Part shown: one piece after another, positions 26,822 through 35,649 of the stretch
How positions within the stretch are numbered: the stretch's first letter is position 1
How the letters are laid out: the number at the start of each line of letters is the position of its first letter
From: JAVVXB01 sp036651815
GTDB lineage: Bacteria > Bacillota > Clostridia > Christensenellales > CAG-138
Assembly: GCA_036651815.1 (NCBI GenBank)
Contig: JAVVXB010000011.1
Location: 14,388 to 78,387, forward strand
Direction of reading: 5' to 3'
Length of the DNA: 64,000 nucleotides
Program-made: the position numbers and the translations under genes
Notes under the pieces: model-generated
Seen by the model: only the letters and a program-made list of their open reading frames with translations
Databases searched by the model: none
Told to the model about the DNA's origin: nothing

Positions 26822-27457
26822 ATGTCTAAAATCCAAGAAATTGCAGCCGCAATTGAAGCCGGCAAGGCAAAAGTGATTGGTGATCTCGTCACTGAAGCTC
26901 TGAATGAGGGTGTAGATCCCGGCGCAATCCTGAATGAAGGAATGATTGATGCGATGGCCATCGTCGGCGAACGTTTCTCCAAAGGCGACATTTTTGTGCC
27001 GGAAATGCTCGTTGCTGCCCGCGCAATGAAGAAGGGTGTGGAAGTACTGAAGCCTCATCTAGCTTCCGGTGCGGCAGGTGCCAACGGAAAAGTTATCCTT
27101 GGTACCGTCGCAGGCGACTTGCACGACATCGGTAAGAACCTTGTTGGCATGATGATTGAAAGCGCAGGATTCGAAGTCATTGATCTAGGCGTCGATGTCC
27201 CGATTGAAAAATTCATCGAAGTTGTCAAGGAAAACCCGGATGCCCGCATCGTGGCACTGTCCGCGCTGTTGACCACAACCATGCCCGCCATGCGCAACAC
27301 CGTCAAGGCACTCAACGAAGTCGAAAACCGCGACAGCTTTAAGATCCTCGTCGGCGGTGCGCCCATCACTGCAGAATTTGCAACTGAAATCGGTGCAGAT
27401 GCCTATAGTTCAGATGCTGCCTCCGCCGCCACCAAGGCAAAAGAACTCGTCGCATAA
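26822..27457 (+). CDS. corrinoid (B12-binding) methyl carrier protein
   Basis: The 211-aa product has the two-domain architecture of MtaC/MttC/MtgC proteins. A helical cap (residues 1-90, with FSKGDIFVPEMLVAARAM) precedes a Rossmann B12-binding domain with the D99-x-H101-x-x-G104 motif (GDLHDIGKNLV), whose His coordinates cobalt, then SALLTTTMPAM and VGGAPIT. It carries the methyl group between a methyltransferase and the enzyme at 25941. Its strong GGAGG site and position point to co-expression with it. Oxidised cobalt would be rescued by the reductive activator encoded next. Confidence 0.93.
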   Translation: MSKIQEIAAAIEAGKAKVIGDLVTEALNEGVDPGAILNEGMIDAMAIVGERFSKGDIFVPEMLVAARAMKKGVEVLKPHLASGAAGANGKVILGTVAGDLHDIGKNLVGMMIESAGFEVIDLGVDVPIEKFIEVVKENPDARIVALSALLTTTMPAMRNTVKALNEVENRDSFKILVGGAPITAEFATEIGADAYSSDAASAATKAKELVA

Positions 27458-27550
27458 CCAAGCGACTTATCCAGCGGAGTTGACAGAAATATGTATATGC
27501 TTCTGTCAACTCCGGAAAGTTCTTACGAGGAGGGCCACCGCGTAAAACCT

Positions 27551-29314
27551 ATGTCAAATTCATACAGCATACTCTTCTTGCCGGAAAACATCCGTGTAAC
27601 CGCAAACGAAGGTGCATCTATCTACGATGTTGCCCGTATTTGTGATGTGATGAGTGATGCATTTTGTGGTGGAAACGGCACCTGCGGAAAATGCATGGTG
27701 GACGTTACGATAAATGGCAAAACAGTTTCCCAAAAAGCTTGTCTCACCTACGTAGATTCGGATATGATCGTTCGGATTCCAAAAGCCGGAAAAGCTGCTA
27801 TATTAACCACTGGGTTTGACCGGCAAGTCCCCTTTGCACCATCGTGTCAAATTGTTTCCGTACAGCTGAACAATCCTGATATCGGTGATGAGCGTTCCGA
27901 ATGGGAGCTGTTCTGTGCCGCAGCTCAATTGGACGCATCTATTCAACCCCCGCTTCCACTCGTTTCTAAGTTGTATCATCTGCGCAGACAAACCGGTGGA
28001 CAATTGTTTGCAACCCTACTTGGCGGGCAGCTGATTGATCTTTCAGCTACCTCCCCTCATCCCTATCTATGTGCTTTCGATATTGGAACAACGACAATCG
28101 TTTGTTATCTGCTTGATGGTCTTTCCGGTAAGCAAAAGGCCGTTTCCAGTATGCTCAATCCCCAGACGTCATTCGGCGCGGACGTCATTGCCCGATCCAA
28201 TTATGCCATGGAGCATGGTGGAAACGACCTGCAATCCTCCGTAGTCAGTGCGATGAATGCACTGATTGACGAAGTGTGCGGCATCGCAAATATTCAACAC
28301 ACGGATATAAATCAATGTACCGTCGTCTGCAACACCTGCATGCATCATCTGCTGCTGGGACTTTCTCCCGCTTCACTTGTCCATGCACCCTATAATCCTG
28401 TAATTCGGCAGGCTGTTTGCGTACGCGCAGATTCGTTGGGCTTGACAATCCATCAAAACGGACAAATTCAATTATTGCCCAACATAGCCGGTTTTGTCGG
28501 TTCTGATACCGTTGGTTGCCTAGTTGCGACCGATTTTCCGTCATTCAGTGGCACAAGTCTAATCATCGATATTGGTACCAACGGTGAACTGGTGCTTGGC
28601 AACCGCCAGCGCCGGATCGCCTGTTCAACCGCAGCTGGCCCCGCTTTTGAAGGTGCCCTTATCCATTGTGGTATGCGAGGCACCGTTGGCGCAATCGATC
28701 ATGTTTGGCTTGAAAATGGTTTGCTCTCCTACTCTGTCATCGGCGGTTGTAAGCCAGTTGGCATCTGTGGCAGCGGACTTGTGGATCTCATCGCGCAGCT
28801 GCTTGCATGCGGCACGGTGGATTCTTCCGGTTGCATCGACTGCGACGGCGCTTTTTCTGACCGCATTGTGGAGGTGGACGGCAAGCCTGCGATCGTCATC
28901 GTTGATACGCTCAACAGCGCCAATGGTACAGCCATCGTCCTTACACAAAAGGACATTCGAGAAATGCAGCTTGCCAAGGCAGCCATGGCCGCCGGGATTC
29001 GGCTCATGGCAAATACGATCGGCATTCCATTAGAAAATATCGACCGCGTTCTGATTGCTGGTGCCTTTGGCAACTATCTGGACGCACGCAGTGCATGTGG
29101 AATCGGCCTTCTGCCTGCCATATTGAGTAGTCGTATCCAAAGCATTGGCAATGCTGCTGGCGAGGGCGCAAAAATTTGCACGCTGAACGCAGCGCTTTAC
29201 GAAGAATCCAAGCAATTGGCGGCAGGTACGACATTTTTAGAGCTTGCCACCCGCGTGGATTTTCAGGATTGTTTTGTTGAGGAACTTGCTTTCCCAGAAA
29301 AGGAGAACCCATGA
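27551..29314 (+). CDS. reductive activator of corrinoid proteins (RACE; 2Fe-2S ferredoxin plus ASKHA domain)
   Basis: The 587-aa protein reduces inactive Co(II) corrinoid to Co(I) at the cost of ATP. The N-terminal ferredoxin-like domain has the FCGGNGTCGKCMV motif and a distal Cys (KACLTYV). The C-terminal two thirds form an ASKHA ATPase (DUF4445), with CAFDIGTTTIVCYLLDG, IIDIGTNGELVLGN, CSTAAGPAFEGA and LIAGAFGNYLDA. The likely start is ATG 27551, where the domain begins; a GAGGAGGG tract lies 16 nt upstream, unusually far. ATGs at 27491 and 27497 are also in frame. The partner is probably the corrinoid protein just upstream. A second paralogue follows acsB. Confidence 0.9.
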   Translation: MSNSYSILFLPENIRVTANEGASIYDVARICDVMSDAFCGGNGTCGKCMVDVTINGKTVSQKACLTYVDSDMIVRIPKAGKAAILTTGFDRQVPFAPSCQIVSVQLNNPDIGDERSEWELFCAAAQLDASIQPPLPLVSKLYHLRRQTGGQLFATLLGGQLIDLSATSPHPYLCAFDIGTTTIVCYLLDGLSGKQKAVSSMLNPQTSFGADVIARSNYAMEHGGNDLQSSVVSAMNALIDEVCGIANIQHTDINQCTVVCNTCMHHLLLGLSPASLVHAPYNPVIRQAVCVRADSLGLTIHQNGQIQLLPNIAGFVGSDTVGCLVATDFPSFSGTSLIIDIGTNGELVLGNRQRRIACSTAAGPAFEGALIHCGMRGTVGAIDHVWLENGLLSYSVIGGCKPVGICGSGLVDLIAQLLACGTVDSSGCIDCDGAFSDRIVEVDGKPAIVIVDTLNSANGTAIVLTQKDIREMQLAKAAMAAGIRLMANTIGIPLENIDRVLIAGAFGNYLDARSACGIGLLPAILSSRIQSIGNAAGEGAKICTLNAALYEESKQLAAGTTFLELATRVDFQDCFVEELAFPEKENP

Positions 29315-29847
29315 CCATCGCAGAAATTATGCAGCAAGCGCTTGCTCTCGGTTTTTCGCATACCGCGCCGCTCAAAGTTGAAACGCTCAAACTTCTGCCG
29401 GAAGTACGCGAAATGTGCGCAAGCAATAAGTGTGGAAAATACAATCATTGCTGGACATGTCCGCCAGGATGCGGTACACTAACTGACTGTGAGCAGCGCA
29501 TTCGCAACTACCATACTGGGTTGATCGTACAAACGGTTGGTGAATTGGAAGATTCCATGGATATCGAGTCCATGATGGCGGCTGAAAAGCGGCATAAGGA
29601 TAACTTTATAAAACTATCTGATTCTCTTCGTACAATTTATCCCAGTTTGCTTGCTTTAGGCTCAGGCGGATGTCGCATCTGCGAAGTCTGTGCTTATCCT
29701 GATGCACCCTGCCGTTTCCCTGGAAAAGCTTTTTCTTCCATGGAAGCCAATGGACTGCTGGTCACAGATGTTTGCCGTGAAAACGGGTTGCCTTATTATT
29801 ATGGCCCCAATACGATTGCCTACACCAGTTGCTATTTGTTGAAATAA
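29311..29847 (+). CDS. DUF2284 cysteine-rich metal-binding protein
   Basis: The 178-aa product has many cysteines in two sets: CASNKCGKYNHCWTCPPGCG near residue 40, and GGCRICEVCAYPDAPCRFPG near residue 120, the DUF2284 signature. Iron-sulphur or other metal binding is likely. The start overlaps the activator gene stop (ATGA), so translation is coupled. DUF2284 genes recur beside corrinoid methyltransferase systems in anaerobes; the exact function is unknown. An electron-transfer role for corrinoid reduction would fit. Confidence 0.85.
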   Translation: MTIAEIMQQALALGFSHTAPLKVETLKLLPEVREMCASNKCGKYNHCWTCPPGCGTLTDCEQRIRNYHTGLIVQTVGELEDSMDIESMMAAEKRHKDNFIKLSDSLRTIYPSLLALGSGGCRICEVCAYPDAPCRFPGKAFSSMEANGLLVTDVCRENGLPYYYGPNTIAYTSCYLLK

Positions 29848-29869
29848 TGAAATAAGGAGTTTATTGATT

Positions 29870-30118
29870 ATGCACGATGGTCACGATCATACCCATACGC
29901 ATCCGCATCCGGACGAAGTGCCAAATCTTGCGGAAACCACTGCGCTATTAAAGTTTATGCTGGAACACAACGTCCACCATACGGAAGAGTTGAATGAGCT
30001 TGCCGGAAAGTTAGACGCGCTTGATCTGCACGACTCCGCGCACAATCTGCTGCATTGTGTGGAAGACTATCAAAAAGGAAATGAGCGATTGAGTCAAGTG
30101 ATTGCTTCAATGAAGTGA
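29870..30118 (+). CDS. histidine-rich small protein, possible nickel or cobalt handling
   Basis: The 82-aa product begins MHDGHDHTHTHPHPDE, with six His in the first 13 residues, and has a second cluster (HNVHHTEEL). The rest is a helical hairpin. ATG 29870 follows AAGGAG by 10 nt; a TTG at 29864 is too close to that site. It is followed by CooT, a nickel-binding protein, so the His-rich tail probably stores or delivers nickel (or cobalt) for the metalloenzymes of this island. No defined family is asserted. Confidence 0.7.
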   Translation: MHDGHDHTHTHPHPDEVPNLAETTALLKFMLEHNVHHTEELNELAGKLDALDLHDSAHNLLHCVEDYQKGNERLSQVIASMK

Positions 30119-30130
30119 GGAGTTTATCCC

Positions 30131-30361
30131 ATGTGTTTATCTACTGTATATGACCATGCAAAGCAGGATGACCGAGTTTTAATGAAAAACGTTCGCTTAA
30201 TCGAAGTGAATGGCAATTCCGTTACGCTGACTGACATCTTGGAGAGTACCCATACCTTTCACGGAACAATCCAAACTGCTGATCTCATCAATGGCTATGT
30301 GGTCATTGATTGCGTGCAGAATGAACAAGGAATAGGAATGGCCACAAATGAAGTGTTATGA
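30131..30361 (+). CDS. cooT: CooT family nickel-binding protein
   Basis: The 76-aa product starts MCLSTVY, in which the second-position Cys is the nickel ligand of the CooT family. It then has the beta-rich MKNVRLIEVNGNSVTLTDIL segment. CooT takes part in nickel delivery to CO dehydrogenase. Here it lies between the His-rich protein and metF, upstream of cooC, consistent with nickel supply to acetyl-CoA synthase/CODH. Confidence 0.9.
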   Translation: MCLSTVYDHAKQDDRVLMKNVRLIEVNGNSVTLTDILESTHTFHGTIQTADLINGYVVIDCVQNEQGIGMATNEVL

Positions 30362-30575
30362 AATGGTGCGCGAGATCTACAATGCCTGCTCCGGCAATCA
30401 GATGCGCGATGTGTCGATTGAAGAAGTAGCGCTGGCCGATCCCGCCGCCTATGTGCGCAGTATTGTGAAAGGTGAAAATGTAAAAATTGAAGAGGATCTC
30501 CTTTCTGACGGTACGATTGTTCTACACGTTGAATGTGCAGGACTGCTGCAACAATTTTCATTTACTGAACTGTAA
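30348..30575 (+). CDS. small conserved protein of the acetogenesis cluster
   Basis: The 75-aa product has no Cys pair or membrane segment and looks like a short alpha/beta domain (MVREIYNACSGNQMRDVSIE at the N-terminus). I do not recognise its family. The gene overlaps cooT by 14 nt and has metF 14 nt after it, so it belongs to the same operon and its sequence is unlikely to be spurious. Function unknown. Confidence 0.65.
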   Translation: MKCYEMVREIYNACSGNQMRDVSIEEVALADPAAYVRSIVKGENVKIEEDLLSDGTIVLHVECAGLLQQFSFTEL

Positions 30576-30589
30576 GGAGGTAAAACAGC

Positions 30590-31452
30590 ATGAAAATCAG
30601 TGAAATATTTCCCAAACGTATGTCTTTCTCATTCGAGGTATTTCCCCCGAAGCTTGATCAGCCGATTGAANNNNNNNNNNGGATACCATCGAACACCTGT
30701 ATGATTTTCGCCCTGATTTCATCAGCTGCACCTATGGCGCGGGCGGCACGAACAAGGGCCGCAACACAGAGATCGTGGGTGCCATTCAAAAAGCTGGTCG
30801 TGCCGCAGCACTGACTCACTTTACATGCATCGGCAACACACGTGAGGATATCACGCGTTCCATGGAGGAATATACGGATCTTGACGTTTCCAATATTCTA
30901 GCCATGCGCGGCGATTTGCCCACTGACTGGACCGGCACCGGTGGAGATTTTGCACATGCAGATGCGCTGATTGCGTTTATCAAAAAAAATCATCCGAATT
31001 TCTGTCTGGCTGCCGCCTGTTATCCGGAAAAACACATTCAAGCAGCTACTTTCGATGAAGACATTGCGCACCTCCGCGCCAAGCAGGACAATGGTGCCGA
31101 GTATCTCATGACCCAACTATGTCACGATGTGGACGCATATACCCGTTTTGTGGAGCGTATTCGCAAAGCTGGCATCAAACTACCAATCGTTGTTGGTCTC
31201 ATGCCTGTTTTGAGCAAAGATCCCATTATTCGTATGACCGTGTCCAACGGATGCTCCATTCCAAAGGAATTGGCGGCTATCATCGGCAAATATGGCAGCA
31301 ATCCTGATGATTTCAAAAAGGCCGGTAAAGAATACACGGTAGCGCAGATCTATCGCTTCATGGATGCTGGCATCAATGGTCTGCACATCTATTCACTCAA
31401 TAAGTATCAGGATGTTTCGGATATCCTTCATATGTCCGGCATTCGTGTATAG
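30590..31452 (+). CDS. metF: 5,10-methylenetetrahydrofolate reductase, interrupted by an assembly gap
   Basis: The enzyme reduces methylene-THF to methyl-THF with an FAD cofactor, the last step of the methyl branch before acsE. The N-terminus (MSFSFEVFPPKLDQPIE) and the continuation after the gap (DFISCTYGAGGTNKGR, FTCIGNTREDI, ILAMRGD, LMTQLCHDVDAY) are clear MetF. The two parts lie in different frames because the run of 10 Ns is not a true length; about four residues seem to be missing, so the gene is most likely intact in the organism. Start and Shine-Dalgarno (AAGGAGG) are good. No metV or rnfC2 homologue, common partners in acetogens, is adjacent. Confidence 0.9.
30671..30680. other. assembly gap (10 N)
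   Basis: Ten N bases lie inside metF. The frame before and after differs, so the true gap is not 10 nt; 11 nt, or 11 plus a multiple of 3, would restore the frame. Confidence 0.95.
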
Positions 31453-31545
31453 TGGACATTTTCTTTCGCGGAAGCTGATCCCGAAACCGTCATGCGCGAA
31501 AAAAACATTACGCATGCAATGTAACAATAAGGAGAGATCAATCGT

Positions 31546-32319
31546 ATGACCCCTATTACCATCGCTGTCGCCGGTAAAGGCGGCACGGGCAAAACTACAA
31601 CCTGCGGCATGCTGATCGAATATCTTGCCAAATCCGGCAAAGGTCCAATTCTTGCCGTAGATGCAGACGCCAATGCCAATCTCAACGAGGTGCTAGGTGT
31701 AGATGTTGGGATGACGCTCGGCGATATCCGTGAGAACATTGCGCGTGCCGACATCACAGACCCATCGCCCATCCCGGCTGGCATGACCAAGCAGGAATAT
31801 GCCGAATTCATGTTTAATTCCGCACTAATCGAAGCAGATGAATATGATCTGTTAGTAATGGGTCGCACGCAGGGCAAAGGCTGCTACTGTTATGTCAACG
31901 GCGTACTGAAGGCACAGGTTGAGAAGTTTTCCGGCAACTACCGCTATGTGGTTGTTGACAACGAAGCGGGACTAGAACACATCAGTCGTGGGACACTGCC
32001 TTCCATCGACATTCTGCTGCTCGTTTCAGATTGCTCTCGTCGCGGTATTCAAGCCGTCGGCCGTATTCAAGAGATGGTAAACGAGTTGAATCTCAAACCC
32101 AGGGTCATGCAGTTGATTGTTAACCGTGCGCCCAATGGTGTGCTGGACGATGGCGTGCTCGAAGAAATTCAAAATCAGCAGTTGGATTTGCTTGGCATTC
32201 TTCCGCAGGACGACGCCGTGTATCAGTACGACTGTGCGGGAAAACCCAGCGCCAGCGTACCTGAGGATTCTCCAATAAAGCTCGCACTTTCTCAGCTCAT
32301 TCGAAAACTTGCTCTGTAA
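31546..32319 (+). CDS. cooC: CooC/AcsF-type nickel-insertion ATPase
   Basis: The 257-aa P-loop ATPase of the MinD/SIMIBI class matures the nickel centres of CO dehydrogenase or acetyl-CoA synthase. It begins with the deviant Walker A GKGGTGKTTT, has the DADANANLNEVLG switch, and carries the C113-x-C115 motif (GCYCYVNG) that binds nickel at the dimer interface. VVDNEAGLEHISRG is also typical. It sits just upstream of acsD, the usual place for acsF/cooC in acetogen loci. A hairpin at 32333-32356 separates it from acsD. Confidence 0.93.
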   Translation: MTPITIAVAGKGGTGKTTTCGMLIEYLAKSGKGPILAVDADANANLNEVLGVDVGMTLGDIRENIARADITDPSPIPAGMTKQEYAEFMFNSALIEADEYDLLVMGRTQGKGCYCYVNGVLKAQVEKFSGNYRYVVVDNEAGLEHISRGTLPSIDILLLVSDCSRRGIQAVGRIQEMVNELNLKPRVMQLIVNRAPNGVLDDGVLEEIQNQQLDLLGILPQDDAVYQYDCAGKPSASVPEDSPIKLALSQLIRKLAL

Positions 32320-32332
32320 GCGCACCCAAGCT

Positions 32333-32356
32333 TCGTTGGCACCAACGATTCTTTTT
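32333..32356 (+). terminator. hairpin with T tract between cooC and acsD
   Basis: TCGTTG (32333-32338) and CAACGA (32343-32348) form a stem with a GCAC loop, followed by TTCTTTTT. It looks like a rho-independent terminator or attenuator inside the cluster. Confidence 0.55.
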
Positions 32357-32400
32357 CCAAAATAATTTCCTATACCACAGTAAGGAGGACAATAGTCAAT

Positions 32401-33345
32401 ATGCCATTCACGAGAAAACCACAAGCCTTTGGCGCAGCCATCAACACGGTGGAATTTGGTGTCGGAGAAAAAAAACTGACCCTTGGCGGTGAAAACGTGC
32501 TACCGTTCCATACGTTTGATGCGCCCATTGTCAATGCCCCCAAGGTCGGCGTAGAAATTTCCGACCTCGGCCTCGAAAATGTCCTTGCAGAAGGCATTAA
32601 GAACTACTATGCAGATTGCAAGTCCGTCGTCGACATGGCAAAAAAAGCAGCCGTGATGCCGGGCGCGTCATTTCTAACGCTTCGCCTAGATAGCGCTGAT
32701 CCGAATGGAGAGGACACCTCCATTGAAGACTGCGTTAAGCTGGTCAAAGATGTATCCGATGTCATCGACCTGCCACTCGTCATTGCCGGCTGCAAAAACG
32801 TCGATAAAGATACACTGCTGTTCAACGCCGTTGCGGAAGCTTTACAGGGTAAGAATATTCTAGTACTGTCCGCACGCGAAGAAGATTACAAGAGCGTCGG
32901 CGCATCCGCTGGTCTTGCATACGGCCATAAGGTCGGTGCTGAATCCGCCGTTGATATCAACCTTGCCAAACAGCTTAATGTTCTGATGTCCCAGCTTGGC
33001 ATTAAGTCAGAGAGCATCGTCATGAATCTCGGTAGTGCCGCCGCAGGATATGGTTTTGAGTATGTTGCGTCCACTCTGGATCGTGTGACCGCAGCAGCCC
33101 TCAGTCAGAACGACGCTATGTTGCAAATGCCCATCATCACGCCCGTCGGTATGGAAGCCTGGTCCGTGAAGGAAGCCGTGATGTCCGAAGAGGATATGCC
33201 TGAATGGGGCAGTCTCGAACAGCGTGGCATCCAGATGGAAGTTGTTACAGCCAGCGCGTGTCTTGCCTCCGGCAGCAACGCAGTGATCCTCAAGCACCCG
33301 ACGTCGGTGGCAAAGATTTCCGCGCTCATCGACGCACTGATGTAA
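32401..33345 (+). CDS. acsD: corrinoid iron-sulphur protein small subunit
   Basis: The 314-aa product is the beta subunit of CFeSP, a TIM-barrel partner of AcsC that holds the corrinoid and takes part in methyl transfer to acetyl-CoA synthase. ETSIEDCVKLVK-like and FLTLRLDSADPNGED segments, ESIVMNLGSAAAGYGFEY and ITPVGMEAWSVKEA match AcsD/CdhD proteins. GGAGG precedes the ATG. The order acsD-acsC-acsE-acsB is intact. Confidence 0.95.
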   Translation: MPFTRKPQAFGAAINTVEFGVGEKKLTLGGENVLPFHTFDAPIVNAPKVGVEISDLGLENVLAEGIKNYYADCKSVVDMAKKAAVMPGASFLTLRLDSADPNGEDTSIEDCVKLVKDVSDVIDLPLVIAGCKNVDKDTLLFNAVAEALQGKNILVLSAREEDYKSVGASAGLAYGHKVGAESAVDINLAKQLNVLMSQLGIKSESIVMNLGSAAAGYGFEYVASTLDRVTAAALSQNDAMLQMPIITPVGMEAWSVKEAVMSEEDMPEWGSLEQRGIQMEVVTASACLASGSNAVILKHPTSVAKISALIDALM

Positions 33346-33369
33346 GCAGGCAAAGGAGAAGAATAAATT

Positions 33370-34722
33370 ATGGCACTCAAAGGCTTAGATATTTTTAAAC
33401 TGACCCCGAAAACAAACTGTAAAGACTGCGGTAGCCCGACCTGTATGGCTTTTGCCATGAAAGTAGCGCAGGGCGCCATGTCTCTGGACAAATGCCCTCA
33501 CCTTACTGACGATGTAAAGTCCCAGTTGAGCGAAGCCACCGCGCCACCAATGAAGTCAATTAAAATTGGCACCGGTCATAACGAACATACACTCGGCGGT
33601 GAAACCGTACTGTTCCGACACGAGAAAACGCTGGTTTCCAAAAATCTTTTTGCAGTCTCGGTCTGCACCTGCATGGACGATGCCAAAGCCGACAAGATTT
33701 TGGCTGAAATTCCTCATGTGGATTATGAACGCATCGGCGAGCGTATGTATGTGGAACTCATTCATGTCAAGTGCGCAAACCCCAGTACAGACAAGGAACA
33801 TTTTTTCACGCTGATCAAAAAAGCTTCCGCGCTTGGCCGCTGCCTAGTGCTCGAATGCGACTGTCCGGACGTTGCCAATGAAGCGGTTTCACTGGTCGCG
33901 GCGGACAAGCCAGTCCTGCTAGGTGCCAACCCTGACAACTGGGAATCGATGAATGCCGTCGCAAAACAAGCGGGAATTGTGCTGGGCGTCTCCGCCCCCT
34001 CCCTATCCGAGTTGTATGATACCGTTGCCAAACTGGAAGCAGCCGGAAACAAGAATCTGATTCTCGACGTCGGCACCACCTCCATCAAGGACGCATTTGC
34101 TAATGCCGTCCAGATCCGTTCCGCAGCACTCAAAAACAATGACCGTACGTTTGGTTATCCTTCATTCGTCAATGTTGGTAAACTTGCGCCTGATGATGCA
34201 GTTACGCAAGCAGCTCTGGCCTCCATATTCACCTTGAAATATGGCTCCATCATTGCAATGGGCGGCATGACCTATGCTGAAGCGCTACCGCTGTATGGCC
34301 TGCGTCAGAATATCTTTACCGATCCGCAGAAACCAATGAAGGTTGCCCCTGGCATCTACCCGATGAATGGAGCCGATGAGAACGCGCCCTGCCTTACCAC
34401 GGTTGACTTCGCACTGACCTACTTCGTCGTTTCCGGCGAAATTGAGCGCAGCGCGATGCCGGTTAATCTACTCATCAGCGATGCAGGCGGATATTCTGTC
34501 CTCACCGCTTGGGCTGCCGGTAAACTTTCGGCTTCTTCGTTAAAACGATACTTTGATGAATTCGAAATCGAAAATAAGATTAAGAACCGCACCCTCGTCA
34601 TTCCTGGCAAGGTTGCCGTATTGAAAGGCGAAATCGAAGAAAAACTACCCGGTTGGAAAATCGTCGTTGGTCCCAACGAAGCCATTCAGGTAGTTAAATT
34701 CCTGAAAAACTTGGATAAATAA
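33370..34722 (+). CDS. acsC: corrinoid iron-sulphur protein large subunit
   Basis: The 450-aa gamma subunit carries an N-terminal 4Fe-4S domain with C17, C20, C25 and C42 (TNCKDCGSPTCMAF), then a TIM barrel, then a C-terminal B12-binding domain (INLLISDAGGYSVLTAW to the end) that holds the cobamide. It accepts the methyl group from methyl-THF via AcsE and passes it to AcsB. The Cys spacing and length agree with acetogen AcsC. Confidence 0.95.
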   Translation: MALKGLDIFKLTPKTNCKDCGSPTCMAFAMKVAQGAMSLDKCPHLTDDVKSQLSEATAPPMKSIKIGTGHNEHTLGGETVLFRHEKTLVSKNLFAVSVCTCMDDAKADKILAEIPHVDYERIGERMYVELIHVKCANPSTDKEHFFTLIKKASALGRCLVLECDCPDVANEAVSLVAADKPVLLGANPDNWESMNAVAKQAGIVLGVSAPSLSELYDTVAKLEAAGNKNLILDVGTTSIKDAFANAVQIRSAALKNNDRTFGYPSFVNVGKLAPDDAVTQAALASIFTLKYGSIIAMGGMTYAEALPLYGLRQNIFTDPQKPMKVAPGIYPMNGADENAPCLTTVDFALTYFVVSGEIERSAMPVNLLISDAGGYSVLTAWAAGKLSASSLKRYFDEFEIENKIKNRTLVIPGKVAVLKGEIEEKLPGWKIVVGPNEAIQVVKFLKNLDK

Positions 34723-34740
34723 AGTAGGAGGACGCATACG

Positions 34741-35526
34741 ATGGGCAAATTTATCACCATTGGTGAGCGGATTCACTGCATCTCCCCCGCAATCCGCGAG
34801 GCTATGAACACCAAAAATCCTGAGCCAATCCTTAAGCGCGCAAAGGAGCAGTTGGATGCAGGCGCAACCTACCTCGATGTCAACATCGGACCTGCCGAAA
34901 GCAAGGGTGAAGATCTGATGAAATGGGCAGTGAAGCTGCTACAGGATCACTTTAACAATGTGCCGCTGTGCCTCGACACCTCCAATAAAAAAGCCATCGA
35001 AGCCGGTATTTCGGTTTATAATCGTACAAAGGGCAAGCCGATTGTCAACTCCGCAGACGCGGGCGACCGTATTGAGAACGTTGATCTTGCTGCAGCCAAT
35101 GACGCCATTGTCATCGCGCTCTGTTCAAAAGCTGGTGTCCCTTCCGATAACGATGAGCGTATGGGCTATTGTCAGGAACTGCTCGAGCGCGGTATGGAAC
35201 ATGGCATGGAAGCTGAAGATCTCTGGTTTGATCCGTTGTTTCTCGTCATCAAGGGCATGCAGGACAAACAGGTTGACGTGCTGGATGCCATCAAGATGTT
35301 CTCCGACATGGGCTTCAACACGACGGGCGGCCTGTCTAATGTCAGTAATGGTATGCCCAAGCACATACGCCCGATCATGGACAGTGCCATGCTCGCCATG
35401 GCAATGATGAATGGGCTAACCAGTGCAATCGTCAATCCCTGCGATCTCAGGTTGATGGAGACCATCAAATCCTGCGATATCATCAAGAACAACAATCTTT
35501 ACGCAGATTCTTTCCTCGAGATCTAG
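34741..35526 (+). CDS. acsE: methyltetrahydrofolate:corrinoid iron-sulphur protein methyltransferase
   Basis: The 261-aa enzyme moves the methyl group of methyl-THF onto cobalt of CFeSP. It begins FITIGERIHCISPAI, with LDVNIGPAESKGEDLM, PLCLDTSNKKAIEAG and TGGLSNVSNGMP in the pterin-binding TIM barrel, as in Moorella AcsE (about 262 aa). It lies directly after acsC. GTAGGAGG precedes the start. It is a paralogue of the enzyme at 25941, but closer to canonical AcsE. Confidence 0.95.
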   Translation: MGKFITIGERIHCISPAIREAMNTKNPEPILKRAKEQLDAGATYLDVNIGPAESKGEDLMKWAVKLLQDHFNNVPLCLDTSNKKAIEAGISVYNRTKGKPIVNSADAGDRIENVDLAAANDAIVIALCSKAGVPSDNDERMGYCQELLERGMEHGMEAEDLWFDPLFLVIKGMQDKQVDVLDAIKMFSDMGFNTTGGLSNVSNGMPKHIRPIMDSAMLAMAMMNGLTSAIVNPCDLRLMETIKSCDIIKNNNLYADSFLEI

Positions 35527-35649
35527 CGATAGGAAGAACGCCTGTACGCCGACTAATACCCTCATAAAATGCTGGAGTACAGCCGTCGTAACGCCATCTG
35601 AACGTAATTTAGGCAGCGATTCTGCCACAGAATAACCAAGGAGGCTATC

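Noticed and set aside
27491..27550. Upstream start for the corrinoid activator
   Set aside because: The extra 20 residues precede the ferredoxin domain and have no family match, though the spacing of the Shine-Dalgarno site leaves some doubt.
30590..31452. Frameshifted metF pseudogene
   Set aside because: The frame change coincides with the run of Ns, so it is an assembly gap and not a mutation.
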